From positions 1-64,000 of the forward strand of contig QHBT01000065.1 in assembly GCA_003244185.1 (NCBI GenBank): a DNA stretch of 64,000 bases, given 5' to 3'. This document shows, one piece after another, positions 1 to 7,983 of the stretch (positions within the stretch are counted from its first letter, which is position 1; each line of letters begins with the position of its first letter). The translations under genes were made by a program, and so were the position numbers. The notes under the pieces are model-generated. The model saw nothing but the letters and a program-made list of their open reading frames with translations. It ran no database searches and had not been told where the DNA came from. This DNA comes from Candidatus Dormiibacter spiritus (GTDB lineage Bacteria > Chloroflexota > Dormibacteria > Dormibacterales > Dormibacteraceae).

Positions 1-199
1 CCTGCCGGGCCGCCACTTGCCTCCTGCGCCTGCTCACTGCCCCAAGGATGCCAGGCGGGGGCCGGCCTGGTGGGGAACTGTCAGCAGGGTGACATTCCGT
101 GTGTCGCCCAGGCGTCGGACGCCTTCGCACCCCGCCGCCTAGGCTCAGCCATTAGGTGGCACATGGTCACTGAACAATCGTCAGGTAAGAGAGGGAGCG
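1..199. other. Left-edge region with no recognised gene
   Basis: No open frame here resembles a known protein and no RNA gene is visible. The region presumably contains the promoter of the histidine kinase gene that starts at 200. A purine-rich ribosome-binding stretch (GAGAGGGAG) lies just before that ATG. The 3' end of a gene beginning outside the window cannot be excluded. Confidence 0.4.
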
Positions 200-1096
200 A
201 TGGGTACAACTGCAGAACTCGAGCGCAACCAGGTGGCGGTCGTGCTTGGCTATGAAACGGCGATCGATCTCGAGGTCGGCAATGCCGGACCGGCCGGCGA
301 TGAGGTCCCGATGGAGTTGGTCGGCGCTGTCGCCGGCGGCGAGCCACTGCCTGGGCAAACGCGCCCAGACGTGGTCGATTCATCGTTTGCAGCCGCCTTG
401 GGAGCGCCCACACAAGTGGTGACGCTAGAGCCACTTGGTCGTGACGACGAAGCGAGCCGAGGAGAACTCCAGTCGACGGAACTGCGCGTCAAGCAAGATC
501 TCGCTCGTGAGCTCCACGATCGAGTCGCTCAGACACTGACGACGATGCTGGTCGAGATGGAGAACTTCAAGGCTGGCGAGTTGGGAAGCGAGCGCGTGGT
601 CGCGGAGGTGACCTACTACCAGGACGCGACCCGCGAGGTGCTCGGCAACATCCGGGCCATCCTTCATGAGTTGCGGGGCGATGAGGACGTAGGCCACGAC
701 CTGCCGGACCGGGTCCGCCGACTGCTCGACCGGTTCCAGGCCCAAACGGGCATCCTCACCCGGCTGTCCGTCGCGCCGCGCTGGCCGGTGCGCATGGCGA
801 TCATGGCTGCGATCAACCTTTACCGGATGCTGGTGGAGGCACTCAACAATGTCCGCCTGCACAGCGGCGCGAAGCTGGTCGAGATTTCCTTCCAGATCAC
901 GGATGGCGACCTGGCAGTGGTGAGCGTCATCGATGATGGGCAGGGCTTCCGAGGTGGCCTGGCGGACGAGATGGGGCTGGGCATGCTCGGCATGAGGGAA
1001 CGCGCACTGCTACTTGGAGGCGATTTGTCCATCACACCCATACCCTCCCGCGGCACCGAACTTGCAGTAGTGATTCCGAAGGACAAGCTGATATGA
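200..1096 (+). CDS. Soluble sensor histidine kinase, NarX/DesK (HisKA_3) type
   Basis: Predicted 298-residue histidine kinase that would phosphorylate the response regulator encoded immediately downstream. Residues 1-95 form an N-terminal region with no recognised domain and no membrane helix, so the sensor looks cytoplasmic. The dimerisation/phosphoacceptor segment has the HisKA_3 signature LARELHDRVAQTL with the phosphoacceptor His near residue 106. The C-terminal HATPase_c domain shows an N-box (LVEALNNVRLHSG, about residue 212) and a G-box (DDGQGF, about 245; GLGMLGMRERA). The ATG at 200 has a GAGAGGGAG ribosome-binding site. The stop overlaps the next start as ATGA, so the two are translationally coupled. 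The signal sensed is unknown. Confidence 0.9.
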   Translation: MGTTAELERNQVAVVLGYETAIDLEVGNAGPAGDEVPMELVGAVAGGEPLPGQTRPDVVDSSFAAALGAPTQVVTLEPLGRDDEASRGELQSTELRVKQDLARELHDRVAQTLTTMLVEMENFKAGELGSERVVAEVTYYQDATREVLGNIRAILHELRGDEDVGHDLPDRVRRLLDRFQAQTGILTRLSVAPRWPVRMAIMAAINLYRMLVEALNNVRLHSGAKLVEISFQITDGDLAVVSVIDDGQGFRGGLADEMGLGMLGMRERALLLGGDLSITPIPSRGTELAVVIPKDKLI

Positions 1097-1749
1097 GTGT
1101 CAGCACCGAGACCGTGAAGGTGGTCGTCGTCGACGATCAGACACTGTTTCGCAGCGGGCTCGCCCTGCTGCTGGGTGAGGATTCTCGGATCCAGGTTGTC
1201 GGCCAGGCCGGCAACGGACTGGCCGCCATAGATCTGATTTCCTCACTCAAGCCCGATGTGATCCTGATGGATGTAAAGATGCCGGAGCTGGACGGCATCG
1301 AGGCCACCCGGCGCATCGTCGCCGCCAATCCGGACGTGAAGGTGCTGATCCTCACCACCTTCGACACGGAGTCCAGCATCCTTCACGCGTTGCAGGCCGG
1401 GGCTTCGGGCTACGTGCTCAAGGACTCGCGGGCGGACGCCATCGTCTCCAGCATCCTGGCCGTGATGGCTGGCGAGCGGGTGATGGCCAGCAGCGTGGCG
1501 GCGCGGGTGCTCGACATGCTGACCGGTACCAGCACCCGCAACGAGTTCTACGATGGGCTGACCCCGCGAGAGATCGAGGTCCTGCAGCTGCTGGCGAGTG
1601 GTATGGCCAACAAGCAGATCGCCTACAAGCTGCGAATCAGCGAAAAGACTGTGCGCAATCACGTCAGCAACATGTACGAGAAGCTGCACATCTTCGACCG
1701 CGCCCAGGCCGTCCTCTATGCGGTTCGCAAGGGCCTGATCGACCTCTAA
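1093..1749 (+). CDS. NarL/FixJ-family response regulator (REC-LuxR HTH)
   Basis: Response regulator of 218 residues, partner of the upstream kinase by overlap (ATGA) and family match, since HisKA_3 kinases pair with NarL-type regulators. The N-terminal receiver has the acidic pair (VVDDQ), phosphoacceptor Asp near residue 60 (ILMDVKMPELDG), the conserved Thr region (LILTTFD) and Lys (GYVLKDS). The C-terminal LuxR-type helix-turn-helix runs from about 155 to 215 (LTPREIEVLQLLASGMANKQIA, with SEKTVRNHVSNMYEKL). It probably binds DNA as a phosphorylated dimer. Target genes cannot be deduced from the window. Confidence 0.93.
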   Translation: MSVSTETVKVVVVDDQTLFRSGLALLLGEDSRIQVVGQAGNGLAAIDLISSLKPDVILMDVKMPELDGIEATRRIVAANPDVKVLILTTFDTESSILHALQAGASGYVLKDSRADAIVSSILAVMAGERVMASSVAARVLDMLTGTSTRNEFYDGLTPREIEVLQLLASGMANKQIAYKLRISEKTVRNHVSNMYEKLHIFDRAQAVLYAVRKGLIDL

Positions 1750-1881
1750 ACCTCAGGCGTTGCGCAGCCTTCCCGGCCGCGAAGTGCCTGGCCGCGCGAA
1801 CCGAGGACCCAGCCTTCGACATTGACGCGAGGATCCCGCGAGAATCGACAATAATGACCTCCGGCGGGCAGAACAGGAGAA

Positions 1882-2517
1882 GTGCCGGAGAACCTAAGCC
1901 CAGGCGACCTTCAGCGTGTCTTCGGCCTCGCGCGCCGTCACCGATATCCGGCCGGAGAAGCCATCATGCACGAGGGCGACCCCGCTGACAGCGTTCACGT
2001 GATCCTCAAGGGTCGAGTGGCAAGCCTGGTCAACAGCCGGTCCGGTCAGCAGCTCACGTTCTCGATCATGGGGGAGGGGGACCTCTTCGGCGAACTGGCA
2101 CTGCTCTCGACCCAGGCCAAACGCTCAGCGACCATTCGGGCCTTGGAGGCGACCGAAACACTGAGGGTCGGCCGGGAGGACTTCCAGAGGTTACGTCTGC
2201 AGAGTCCAGAGGTGAGTGAGATCCTCATCCAGCTGCTGGTGAGACGCGTGCTGCGGTTGTCCCAGCATCTGCGGGAAGCGCTGCACGTGCCGGTCGAGGC
2301 CCGGATGGAACTGGCTGCCCTCTACGGCGGCTCGGCGCCCGGCACGGTGATCCCGCTCAGCCAGGACGACCTGGCCGGCCTGACCGGAGCTGCCAGGGCA
2401 ACCGTGAACCGGGTCCTCCGCGAGGAGGAGGGTCGCGGGGTTGTCTCTCTGAAGCGGCGGCGGGTCACCATCGTCGACCCTGGAGGGCTTCGCCGACGCG
2501 CCCAGATCGACGACTGA
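1882..2517 (+). CDS. CRP/FNR-family transcriptional regulator
   Basis: Regulator of 211 residues. Residues 5-120 form a cyclic-nucleotide-binding beta-roll (GDPADSVHVILKGRV; the phosphate-binding-cassette region reads GDLFGELALLSTQAKRSATIRA, whose GELAL..RSAT pattern is compatible with cAMP binding). A dimerisation helix follows, then a winged helix-turn-helix (LSQDDLAGLTGAARATVNRVL). There is no FNR-type N-terminal cysteine cluster, so an oxygen-sensing iron-sulfur role is unlikely. The start is GTG at 1882 with AGGAGA close upstream. A cyclase-domain protein is encoded at 3388, so the two could share a cyclic-nucleotide signal, but this is only inferred from proximity. Confidence 0.88.
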   Translation: MPENLSPGDLQRVFGLARRHRYPAGEAIMHEGDPADSVHVILKGRVASLVNSRSGQQLTFSIMGEGDLFGELALLSTQAKRSATIRALEATETLRVGREDFQRLRLQSPEVSEILIQLLVRRVLRLSQHLREALHVPVEARMELAALYGGSAPGTVIPLSQDDLAGLTGAARATVNRVLREEEGRGVVSLKRRRVTIVDPGGLRRRAQIDD

Positions 2518-2613
2518 TTGGCTTGTGCTCGAATGGGCAACCAGACACCGTAGCTCAGGGATAGACTAACTCCCACACCACATAACACTTTGGTCATCAA
2601 CTGACTGGCGCGC

Positions 2614-3375
2614 GTGGACTTGAACATGGACTCTGTAATCCGGGTAGCCGTCGTGAATCAATCAAGCAAGCGCGCCAGCGAGGCGCTGCGGCTGGTCGAA
2701 GCGTTGCAGACCCAGGTCACCCGAGACTTCCAGCCGGCTTGGGGGATGGATGCTCAAATCCATTACTTCGGCCCCGAAGCTGACCTGCCCCAGCGTTGGT
2801 GGCGGCTCTTACTTCTCGACGACAGGCCGAAAGGAGATCCCCACGGGGAGTTCGGACACTACACCAACGAGAAAGTCGGTGAGGGGTGGGTGCCGGTGGC
2901 CTATGTTTACACTGCTCCGGCCGGGGCGGCTTGGACGCGCACCGCTAGCCATGAACTGGTTGAAATGTTGTGTAACCCATATCTCTGCGCCGCGTCATAC
3001 GAACATAGGAGTCACGGGGAGCTTCACCTCTATAGCCTCGAAGCCTGCGATCCGTGCCAGACGAGCTTCTACACGATCGATGGGGTGGAGGTCTCGAATT
3101 TCGTCTACCCGGCGTTCTATTCTGAGCATCGACCGAGGCCACTGGACCATCTGGGACGCTTGGAAAAGCGCTACTTCCCGCTGTCCGGCGGCATAGTCAG
3201 TGTGTACGACTCGGCCAAGAATGGCTGGGTGGGTAGGACGCCCGACCCAGCTGATTCTGGCAAGCTGAGGTCACTGCCGGCGCTGGAAGGGGACCCCTTT
3301 CAGAACAACGGTCTGACCATGTTCCGCCCTGTTGGCTCCGAAATCCTACCCGGCCCTCCTCAATCGTCCCCCTGA
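2614..3375 (+). CDS. Unrecognised protein with an HExxE metalloprotease-like motif
   Basis: I do not recognise this 253-residue protein. Its most striking feature is ASHELVEMLCNP near residue 112, an HExxE motif followed by NP. It resembles the helix of zinc-dependent hydrolases but lacks the second His of HExxH. A downstream Cys pair (EACDPCQ) and several aromatic-rich stretches follow. There is no signal peptide and no membrane helix. The start may be GTG 2614 or ATG 2626; neither has a clear Shine-Dalgarno sequence. It sits 12 bases upstream of the cyclase/ATPase/TPR regulator gene, so the two are probably co-transcribed and may be functionally linked. Confidence 0.7.
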   Translation: MDLNMDSVIRVAVVNQSSKRASEALRLVEALQTQVTRDFQPAWGMDAQIHYFGPEADLPQRWWRLLLLDDRPKGDPHGEFGHYTNEKVGEGWVPVAYVYTAPAGAAWTRTASHELVEMLCNPYLCAASYEHRSHGELHLYSLEACDPCQTSFYTIDGVEVSNFVYPAFYSEHRPRPLDHLGRLEKRYFPLSGGIVSVYDSAKNGWVGRTPDPADSGKLRSLPALEGDPFQNNGLTMFRPVGSEILPGPPQSSP

Positions 3376-3387
3376 TCGAGGAGTGCC

Positions 3388-6054
3388 GTGTCACAGTCGA
3401 CCCCAGGCCGTGTAGTTTTCCTTCTGACTGACATCGAAGGGTCCGCGAGCCACTGGCAGCGGCGCCCTGAGCGTATGCGCGTCGCTCTTCAACTGCACGA
3501 TCGCCTCGTCGCTGCGGAGGTCGAGCGCTTCGGAGGAAGCGTGTTGACGAGCCATGGAGAGGGTGACAGCTACTTCGCTGTGTTCGACCGCATACGGCCC
3601 GCGGTGGAATGCGCGGCTTCGATCCAGTGGCACCTACGCCACCAGTCGTGGCCCGAACGCACGCGCCTTCGCGTGCGCATGGCGATCCACGACGGTGAAG
3701 GTGGACCGGACTACCGTGGACCTTCGGCGAATCGCTGCGCTCGGCTGCGCTCGTGCGCGCACGGCGGCCAAGTCCTCCTGTCGTCGACCGCTGCGAGTCT
3801 CGCCTCTGGCACCCTTCCTGACGGCATCGGGCTTCGAGACCTTGGCGAGCACAGCCTGCGTGACGTTCCCGAACCGGAAAGAGTCTTTCAACTGGTAATG
3901 AAAGGCTTGCCATCCCGGTTCCGGCCACTGCATTCGCTGGGCGCCTCCAGCCACAACCTCCCAGAGTTGACCAGTTCGTTCGTCGGACGCCGCCGGGAGG
4001 TCGCCTATTTGAAGCGGGTCCTTGTGCGGGCGGCAGTCGTCTCCCTTGTTGGTCCGGCGGGTACCGGCAAGACGCGCCTGGCCCTGAAAGTCGCGAGGGA
4101 CCTGCGAGAACAGTACGCGGGGGGCACCTGGTTCATCGACCTGGCTCCCCTGCGCGACCCGCAGCTTCTGGTTCAAGTGGTGATGGCAGCGCTCGGACTC
4201 CGCGAGGAGTCGACGCACCCGCCACTAAAGACGCTGCAGGAAGCGCTTCACGAGCGGCGGACGCTGCTCATCCTTGACAATTGCGAGCATCTGGTGGACG
4301 CGACGGCGCGGCTTGTGGAGCGGCTTGGGGCCACATGCCCGGAGTTGAAGGTGTTGGCCACCAGCCGTGAGGCCCTCAACATCGGAAGAGAGGTCGTATT
4401 CCCCGTAACGCCTCTGTCGGTTGAAATTGTCGGTGGCTCAACGTCTGGGGGCGTCCTCCGCTCGGAGGCAGCCCAGCTCTTTATCGAGAGGGCTCGCTCG
4501 GCGCGACCTGGCTTCACCCCAGGCGAACGCGGCTTGGCAGCGATCGGCGCCCTCTGCAGTCGGCTCGACGGTCTGCCCTTGGCCATTGAGTTGGCAGCCG
4601 CAAGGGTGGCCGTTATGTCGCCAGCCGAGGTGCTGACCCGGCTCGAGGACCGGTTCACGCTCTTGTCTGGCGGCGGCCGGCGTACCGCCCTCGCTCGACA
4701 CCAGACGCTCCGGGCGGCCATCGATTGGAGTTATCAGCTGCTTGACGAGCGGGAGCGGACGCTGTTTCACCGGCTCAGCGTCTTCAGTGGCAGTTTCGGG
4801 CTCGAGAGTGTGGAGGCTGTGTGTGGTGGCGACCCACTCGAGCCCCGAGAGATTATCGGAGTCCTGCAGCGAATCGTGACCAAATCACTGGTGGTGGTCC
4901 GCGAGGAACGAGAACACGTGCGCTACGTAATGCTGGAAACGCTTCGCGATTTCGCTCGTGAGCGACTGGTGGCATCAGGCCAGGTAGGATTGGTGCGCCG
5001 GAGTCATCTCGACCATTACCTAGCACTGGCCGCCAACTCGGCGCGTGATGAGGGTGGGCCAACCGAAGCGCCCTGGATAGAGCGGTTGGAGCGCGACTAT
5101 GACAACTTCATAGCGGGCCTCGATTGGGCGCGGAGCAACGATATCGAGGCCTGCCTGCGATTGTGTGGCGGACTCACTTGGTTCTGGCTCGTTCGCGGGC
5201 GCTTCAGCGAAGGCCGCCAGCGAATAGCTGACGCTCTCGTAGACGGCGCCGAAATCACAGCCGCGCGGGCTGACGCCCTCCGCTGCGTCGGCCGGCTGGC
5301 GTTGCCACAGCGCGATTACGCTGCCGCGATCGCTGCGACCGAGCGCAGCCTGGACATCAGTCGTAAGCTCGACGACCGGCAGGAGATCGGGCGGTGTCTA
5401 AATAACCTGGCGGTGTTCGCCATGCATCGGGAGGCCTTCGAGGAGGCACGCCAATACTATGAGGAGAGCTTGGCAGTCTTCCGCGAGATTGGCAACCAAC
5501 GTGCTCTGGCGATCCTGCTCGGCAATTTCGGCGTGCTCCAGACCGAGAACGGTGCGCTGGAGGAAGGACGCAGGCTGCTGGAAGAGACCATTGAGATTCA
5601 CCATAACCTCCAGAACGGTGGTCCCGAGGCTGCTTTTCGCGCGGAGCTCGCCGTCAACTACCTTTGTCGGGGCGACCGCGAAGCCGCTCAGACGTGCGCC
5701 TTGGAAGGCGTCCGACTGGCTTCGGCGTTGGGTGATCAGACCACTGTCGCCCTATGTCTGGAGGCTTTGGCGTGGCTGGCAGCTGAGAGTGGCCAAGCGG
5801 AGACAGCCCTGCGATTGGCTGGGGCTGTCCGTCGGCTGCGTAGGGTGTTAGATGTACTTCCCTCCCCGGTTTCGCAGAAACGGGAGGCCCGGTGGTTGGC
5901 GCCGATTCGCTTGCGAATGCCGGAAAGAGCCGAAGGGCTGGAGAGGGAGGGAGAACTGCTGGCGATCGACGACGCTTTCGCTCTCGCGGAAGGTGTCGGC
6001 AGCTTCTCGAATATGCCCTCCGGTGGCGGATCGGGTCCATTGTCGTCCGGTTGA
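3388..6054 (+). CDS. Class III cyclase-homology domain / NB-ARC-like ATPase / TPR signalling protein
   Basis: Large multidomain regulator of 888 residues. Residues 8-165 are a class III nucleotide cyclase homology domain. Both metal-binding Asp positions are present (FLLTDIEGS and GEGDSYFAVF), as are the transition-state Asn and Arg (SANRCARLR), so activity is possible. A STAND-type ATPase follows, with a P-loop GPAGTGKTRLAL (about 221-232), Walker B TLLILDNCEHL (about 291) and an ATSRE motif. The C-terminal third (about 570-850) is made of TPR-like helical repeats. No helix-turn-helix is visible, unlike MalT/AfsR relatives. The start is GTG at 3388, preceded by GAGGAG. Proteins of this architecture are common in Actinomycetota and Chloroflexota, but their ligands are mostly unknown. 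Confidence 0.85.
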   Translation: MSQSTPGRVVFLLTDIEGSASHWQRRPERMRVALQLHDRLVAAEVERFGGSVLTSHGEGDSYFAVFDRIRPAVECAASIQWHLRHQSWPERTRLRVRMAIHDGEGGPDYRGPSANRCARLRSCAHGGQVLLSSTAASLASGTLPDGIGLRDLGEHSLRDVPEPERVFQLVMKGLPSRFRPLHSLGASSHNLPELTSSFVGRRREVAYLKRVLVRAAVVSLVGPAGTGKTRLALKVARDLREQYAGGTWFIDLAPLRDPQLLVQVVMAALGLREESTHPPLKTLQEALHERRTLLILDNCEHLVDATARLVERLGATCPELKVLATSREALNIGREVVFPVTPLSVEIVGGSTSGGVLRSEAAQLFIERARSARPGFTPGERGLAAIGALCSRLDGLPLAIELAAARVAVMSPAEVLTRLEDRFTLLSGGGRRTALARHQTLRAAIDWSYQLLDERERTLFHRLSVFSGSFGLESVEAVCGGDPLEPREIIGVLQRIVTKSLVVVREEREHVRYVMLETLRDFARERLVASGQVGLVRRSHLDHYLALAANSARDEGGPTEAPWIERLERDYDNFIAGLDWARSNDIEACLRLCGGLTWFWLVRGRFSEGRQRIADALVDGAEITAARADALRCVGRLALPQRDYAAAIAATERSLDISRKLDDRQEIGRCLNNLAVFAMHREAFEEARQYYEESLAVFREIGNQRALAILLGNFGVLQTENGALEEGRRLLEETIEIHHNLQNGGPEAAFRAELAVNYLCRGDREAAQTCALEGVRLASALGDQTTVALCLEALAWLAAESGQAETALRLAGAVRRLRRVLDVLPSPVSQKREARWLAPIRLRMPERAEGLEREGELLAIDDAFALAEGVGSFSNMPSGGGSGPLSSG

Positions 6055-6163
6055 CGCGTCGTAGCTGCTTCGAGGCTGGCGCAGAGATACAGGGGCGGTC
6101 AGCGACGTCGGTGGGGGCCAGGCTGATCCTGCACCGTTGGCCGGTGGCATGTGGCGAGGACAA

Positions 6164-7282
6164 TTACCGGGAAGGCTCGCCGCGCCGTAGACCACTCATT
6201 CTCATGGTGTGACCTGGCCGAAAGGGTTCAGCGTAGCCAGTCATCGCAAGCTCGTAGACGGCCTCATAGCCGTCTGCCATGCGGCCCACGTTGAAGCGCT
6301 CGGCGACGCTTGCCCGGCACCCCTCCGGATCGATCTCACCAAGGCGCCCAACCAGCTGCGCCAGCTCTTCTGCGGTGTCCCCCAAGAAACCCGTGACGCC
6401 AGGCTCGACCAGCTCGCGAGCCGCACCGCGCGGAAACGCCAGCACAGGTGTTCCGGATGCCATGGCCTCGACCATGGCGAGACCGAAAGGCTCGTCCCAG
6501 ACAATGGGAAAGAGCATGGCCCGGGCCCGGGCGAGAAGGTCCTTCTTCTCCTCGCCGACCACGTTTTGGATCCACGTCACGCGATCACCAAGGTAGGGCT
6601 CGATCTTGGTGGCGAAGTACTCACGCGAGCGCAGGTCGGGGTCGACCTTGCCCGCGAGGACGAGTGGTAGGTTCGCCTGGCGGGCAACCTCAATTGCGAC
6701 GTGCTGCCCCTTGTCGGGAGTAATCCGAGCCAGCTGGAGCAGGAAGTCGTCCTTGTGGGCCGAAAAACGCAGCGACTGAGCGTCGACCGCGTTGTGCACC
6801 ACCGCGTCCCAGCGGATGTCTTCGCTTCCCACCTTCTGTGCCTCGCTGATCGCCACGAGCCCAATCTCCCGGTCCACCTCGCGGAGAAAGTCATACTCCT
6901 TGGGGCCGATCCTGCCGTGCATGGTGGCGACGGCTGGGAACGGGACGCCGAGGGTGTGGGCGAGCATGATGCCGGGGTACTCCGTGTGCTCGTGAACTAC
7001 GTCGAATTGATCGCCCTTCAGGAACTGGTAGACCCGTCGCAGGTACGTGGCCTCCCGGACCCGCTGGTCGGGCGTGCCAAGGTCATTGAACCAGTCGTCG
7101 TCGGCCATAGCTACAACGTTCAACTCGGGATCCGAGCCCTGGCACGCGAAGACAGTGAGGTCATGCCCGCGGTGCAGCAGCTCCCGCCCGAGCAGGTCGA
7201 CCACCAGCTCGATGCCGCCGTATCCGCGCGGCGGCACCGGTATCCAGGGCGGTGCGACGATAGCGATGCGCAGTCTGCCCAT
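6164..7282 (-). CDS. Glycosyltransferase family 4 protein
   Basis: GT-B-fold retaining glycosyltransferase of about 372 residues. The N-terminal domain begins with RIAIVAPPWIPVPPRGYGG, typical of GT4 enzymes whose first loop contacts the acceptor. The C-terminal donor-binding domain contains the E-x7-E motif (EPFGLAMVEAMASGTPV) and the following GAARELVEPGVTGFL loop. Start chosen at ATG 7282 (MGRLRIAIV), since an upstream in-frame ATG at 7318 would overlap the nitroreductase gene. The start lies 7 bases after the nitroreductase stop, so it is the last gene of the minus-strand operon. It probably transfers a sugar from a nucleotide-sugar donor to a glycan or small molecule; substrate unknown. 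Confidence 0.87.
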   Translation of the reverse strand: MGRLRIAIVAPPWIPVPPRGYGGIELVVDLLGRELLHRGHDLTVFACQGSDPELNVVAMADDDWFNDLGTPDQRVREATYLRRVYQFLKGDQFDVVHEHTEYPGIMLAHTLGVPFPAVATMHGRIGPKEYDFLREVDREIGLVAISEAQKVGSEDIRWDAVVHNAVDAQSLRFSAHKDDFLLQLARITPDKGQHVAIEVARQANLPLVLAGKVDPDLRSREYFATKIEPYLGDRVTWIQNVVGEEKKDLLARARAMLFPIVWDEPFGLAMVEAMASGTPVLAFPRGAARELVEPGVTGFLGDTAEELAQLVGRLGEIDPEGCRASVAERFNVGRMADGYEAVYELAMTGYAEPFRPGHTMRMSGLRRGEPSR

Positions 7283-7289
7283 TCCTTGG

Positions 7290-7937
7290 CTACCAGCTCT
7301 CCCAGTGAGTGATGGCATCGAGCGGGATCCGAGGCGCCGGTTTGAAGCCCATGCCGGTGTAGAAGGCCACAGGGGTCAACCCGGTCTGGGTGACGCGGTC
7401 GAAGGGGATATTGAGCAGGTCGGCGACCTCGCGCTCGAACGGGAGGTGCAGCGTGGTCCAGGCAGTGCCCAAGCCGCGCGTTCGCGCGGCGAGCATGAAA
7501 CTCCAGAACGCCGGCAGGACCGAGCCGTAGAGACTCGCCTGAACGGCCGTCGGCGCTCCCTCCGGCGGGCGGCCCATGATGCACGGGATCAGCAGCCACG
7601 GGGCTTCGTGCATCCGCTCGCGCAGGTATTGCGACGATGTCCTGACCGCGTCACCGCGCTTGGCCCTGACGTCCCCATCCGGGTAGGTTGGCCCGGGCTG
7701 GCTCGCGTAGGCGTCGAACGATCGGCCGTAATAGTCGGCGATGACCTTCTTCTTCGCCGGATCGGAGACGAACACGAACTGCCAGCCCTGGCGGTTGGAA
7801 CCGGTCGGCGCCTGGACGGCGATCTCCAGGCACTCGAGGAGCAGCTGGCGGGGAACCGGGCGCTCGAAGTCGAGCCGTTTGCGGACGGCCCGGGTCGTCG
7901 TCAGAACCTGGTCGGCGGAAAGGCTGGGATTGCTCAT
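7290..7937 (-). CDS. Nitroreductase-family FMN oxidoreductase
   Basis: Protein of 215 residues with the nitroreductase fold. The N-terminal TTRAVRKRLDFERPVP segment and the APTGSNRQGWQFVFVSD motif form the FMN phosphate and isoalloxazine contacts. The RGLGTAWTTLHLPFE region and the C-terminal GFKPAPR segment complete the pattern. Start set at ATG 7937 (MSNPSLSADQ). The frame stays open upstream, but that stretch is the opposite frame of the acyl-CoA dehydrogenase gene. It probably reduces a nitro, quinone or enone substrate with NAD(P)H. Its operon with an acyl-CoA dehydrogenase and an APH-like kinase suggests acyl or aromatic catabolism. Confidence 0.87.
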   Translation of the reverse strand: MSNPSLSADQVLTTTRAVRKRLDFERPVPRQLLLECLEIAVQAPTGSNRQGWQFVFVSDPAKKKVIADYYGRSFDAYASQPGPTYPDGDVRAKRGDAVRTSSQYLRERMHEAPWLLIPCIMGRPPEGAPTAVQASLYGSVLPAFWSFMLAARTRGLGTAWTTLHLPFEREVADLLNIPFDRVTQTGLTPVAFYTGMGFKPAPRIPLDAITHWESW

Positions 7938-7983
7938 CGAGCTAATGGTCCTATCCGTTTCCTTCGGACTCTCCCACGGGCGA

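Noticed and set aside
7290-7937. Nitroreductase as the missing FbiB C-terminal F420 reductase
   Set aside because: It sits 30 kb from the F420 operon in an acyl-CoA catabolic operon and shows only general nitroreductase motifs; the idea is possible but not supported.
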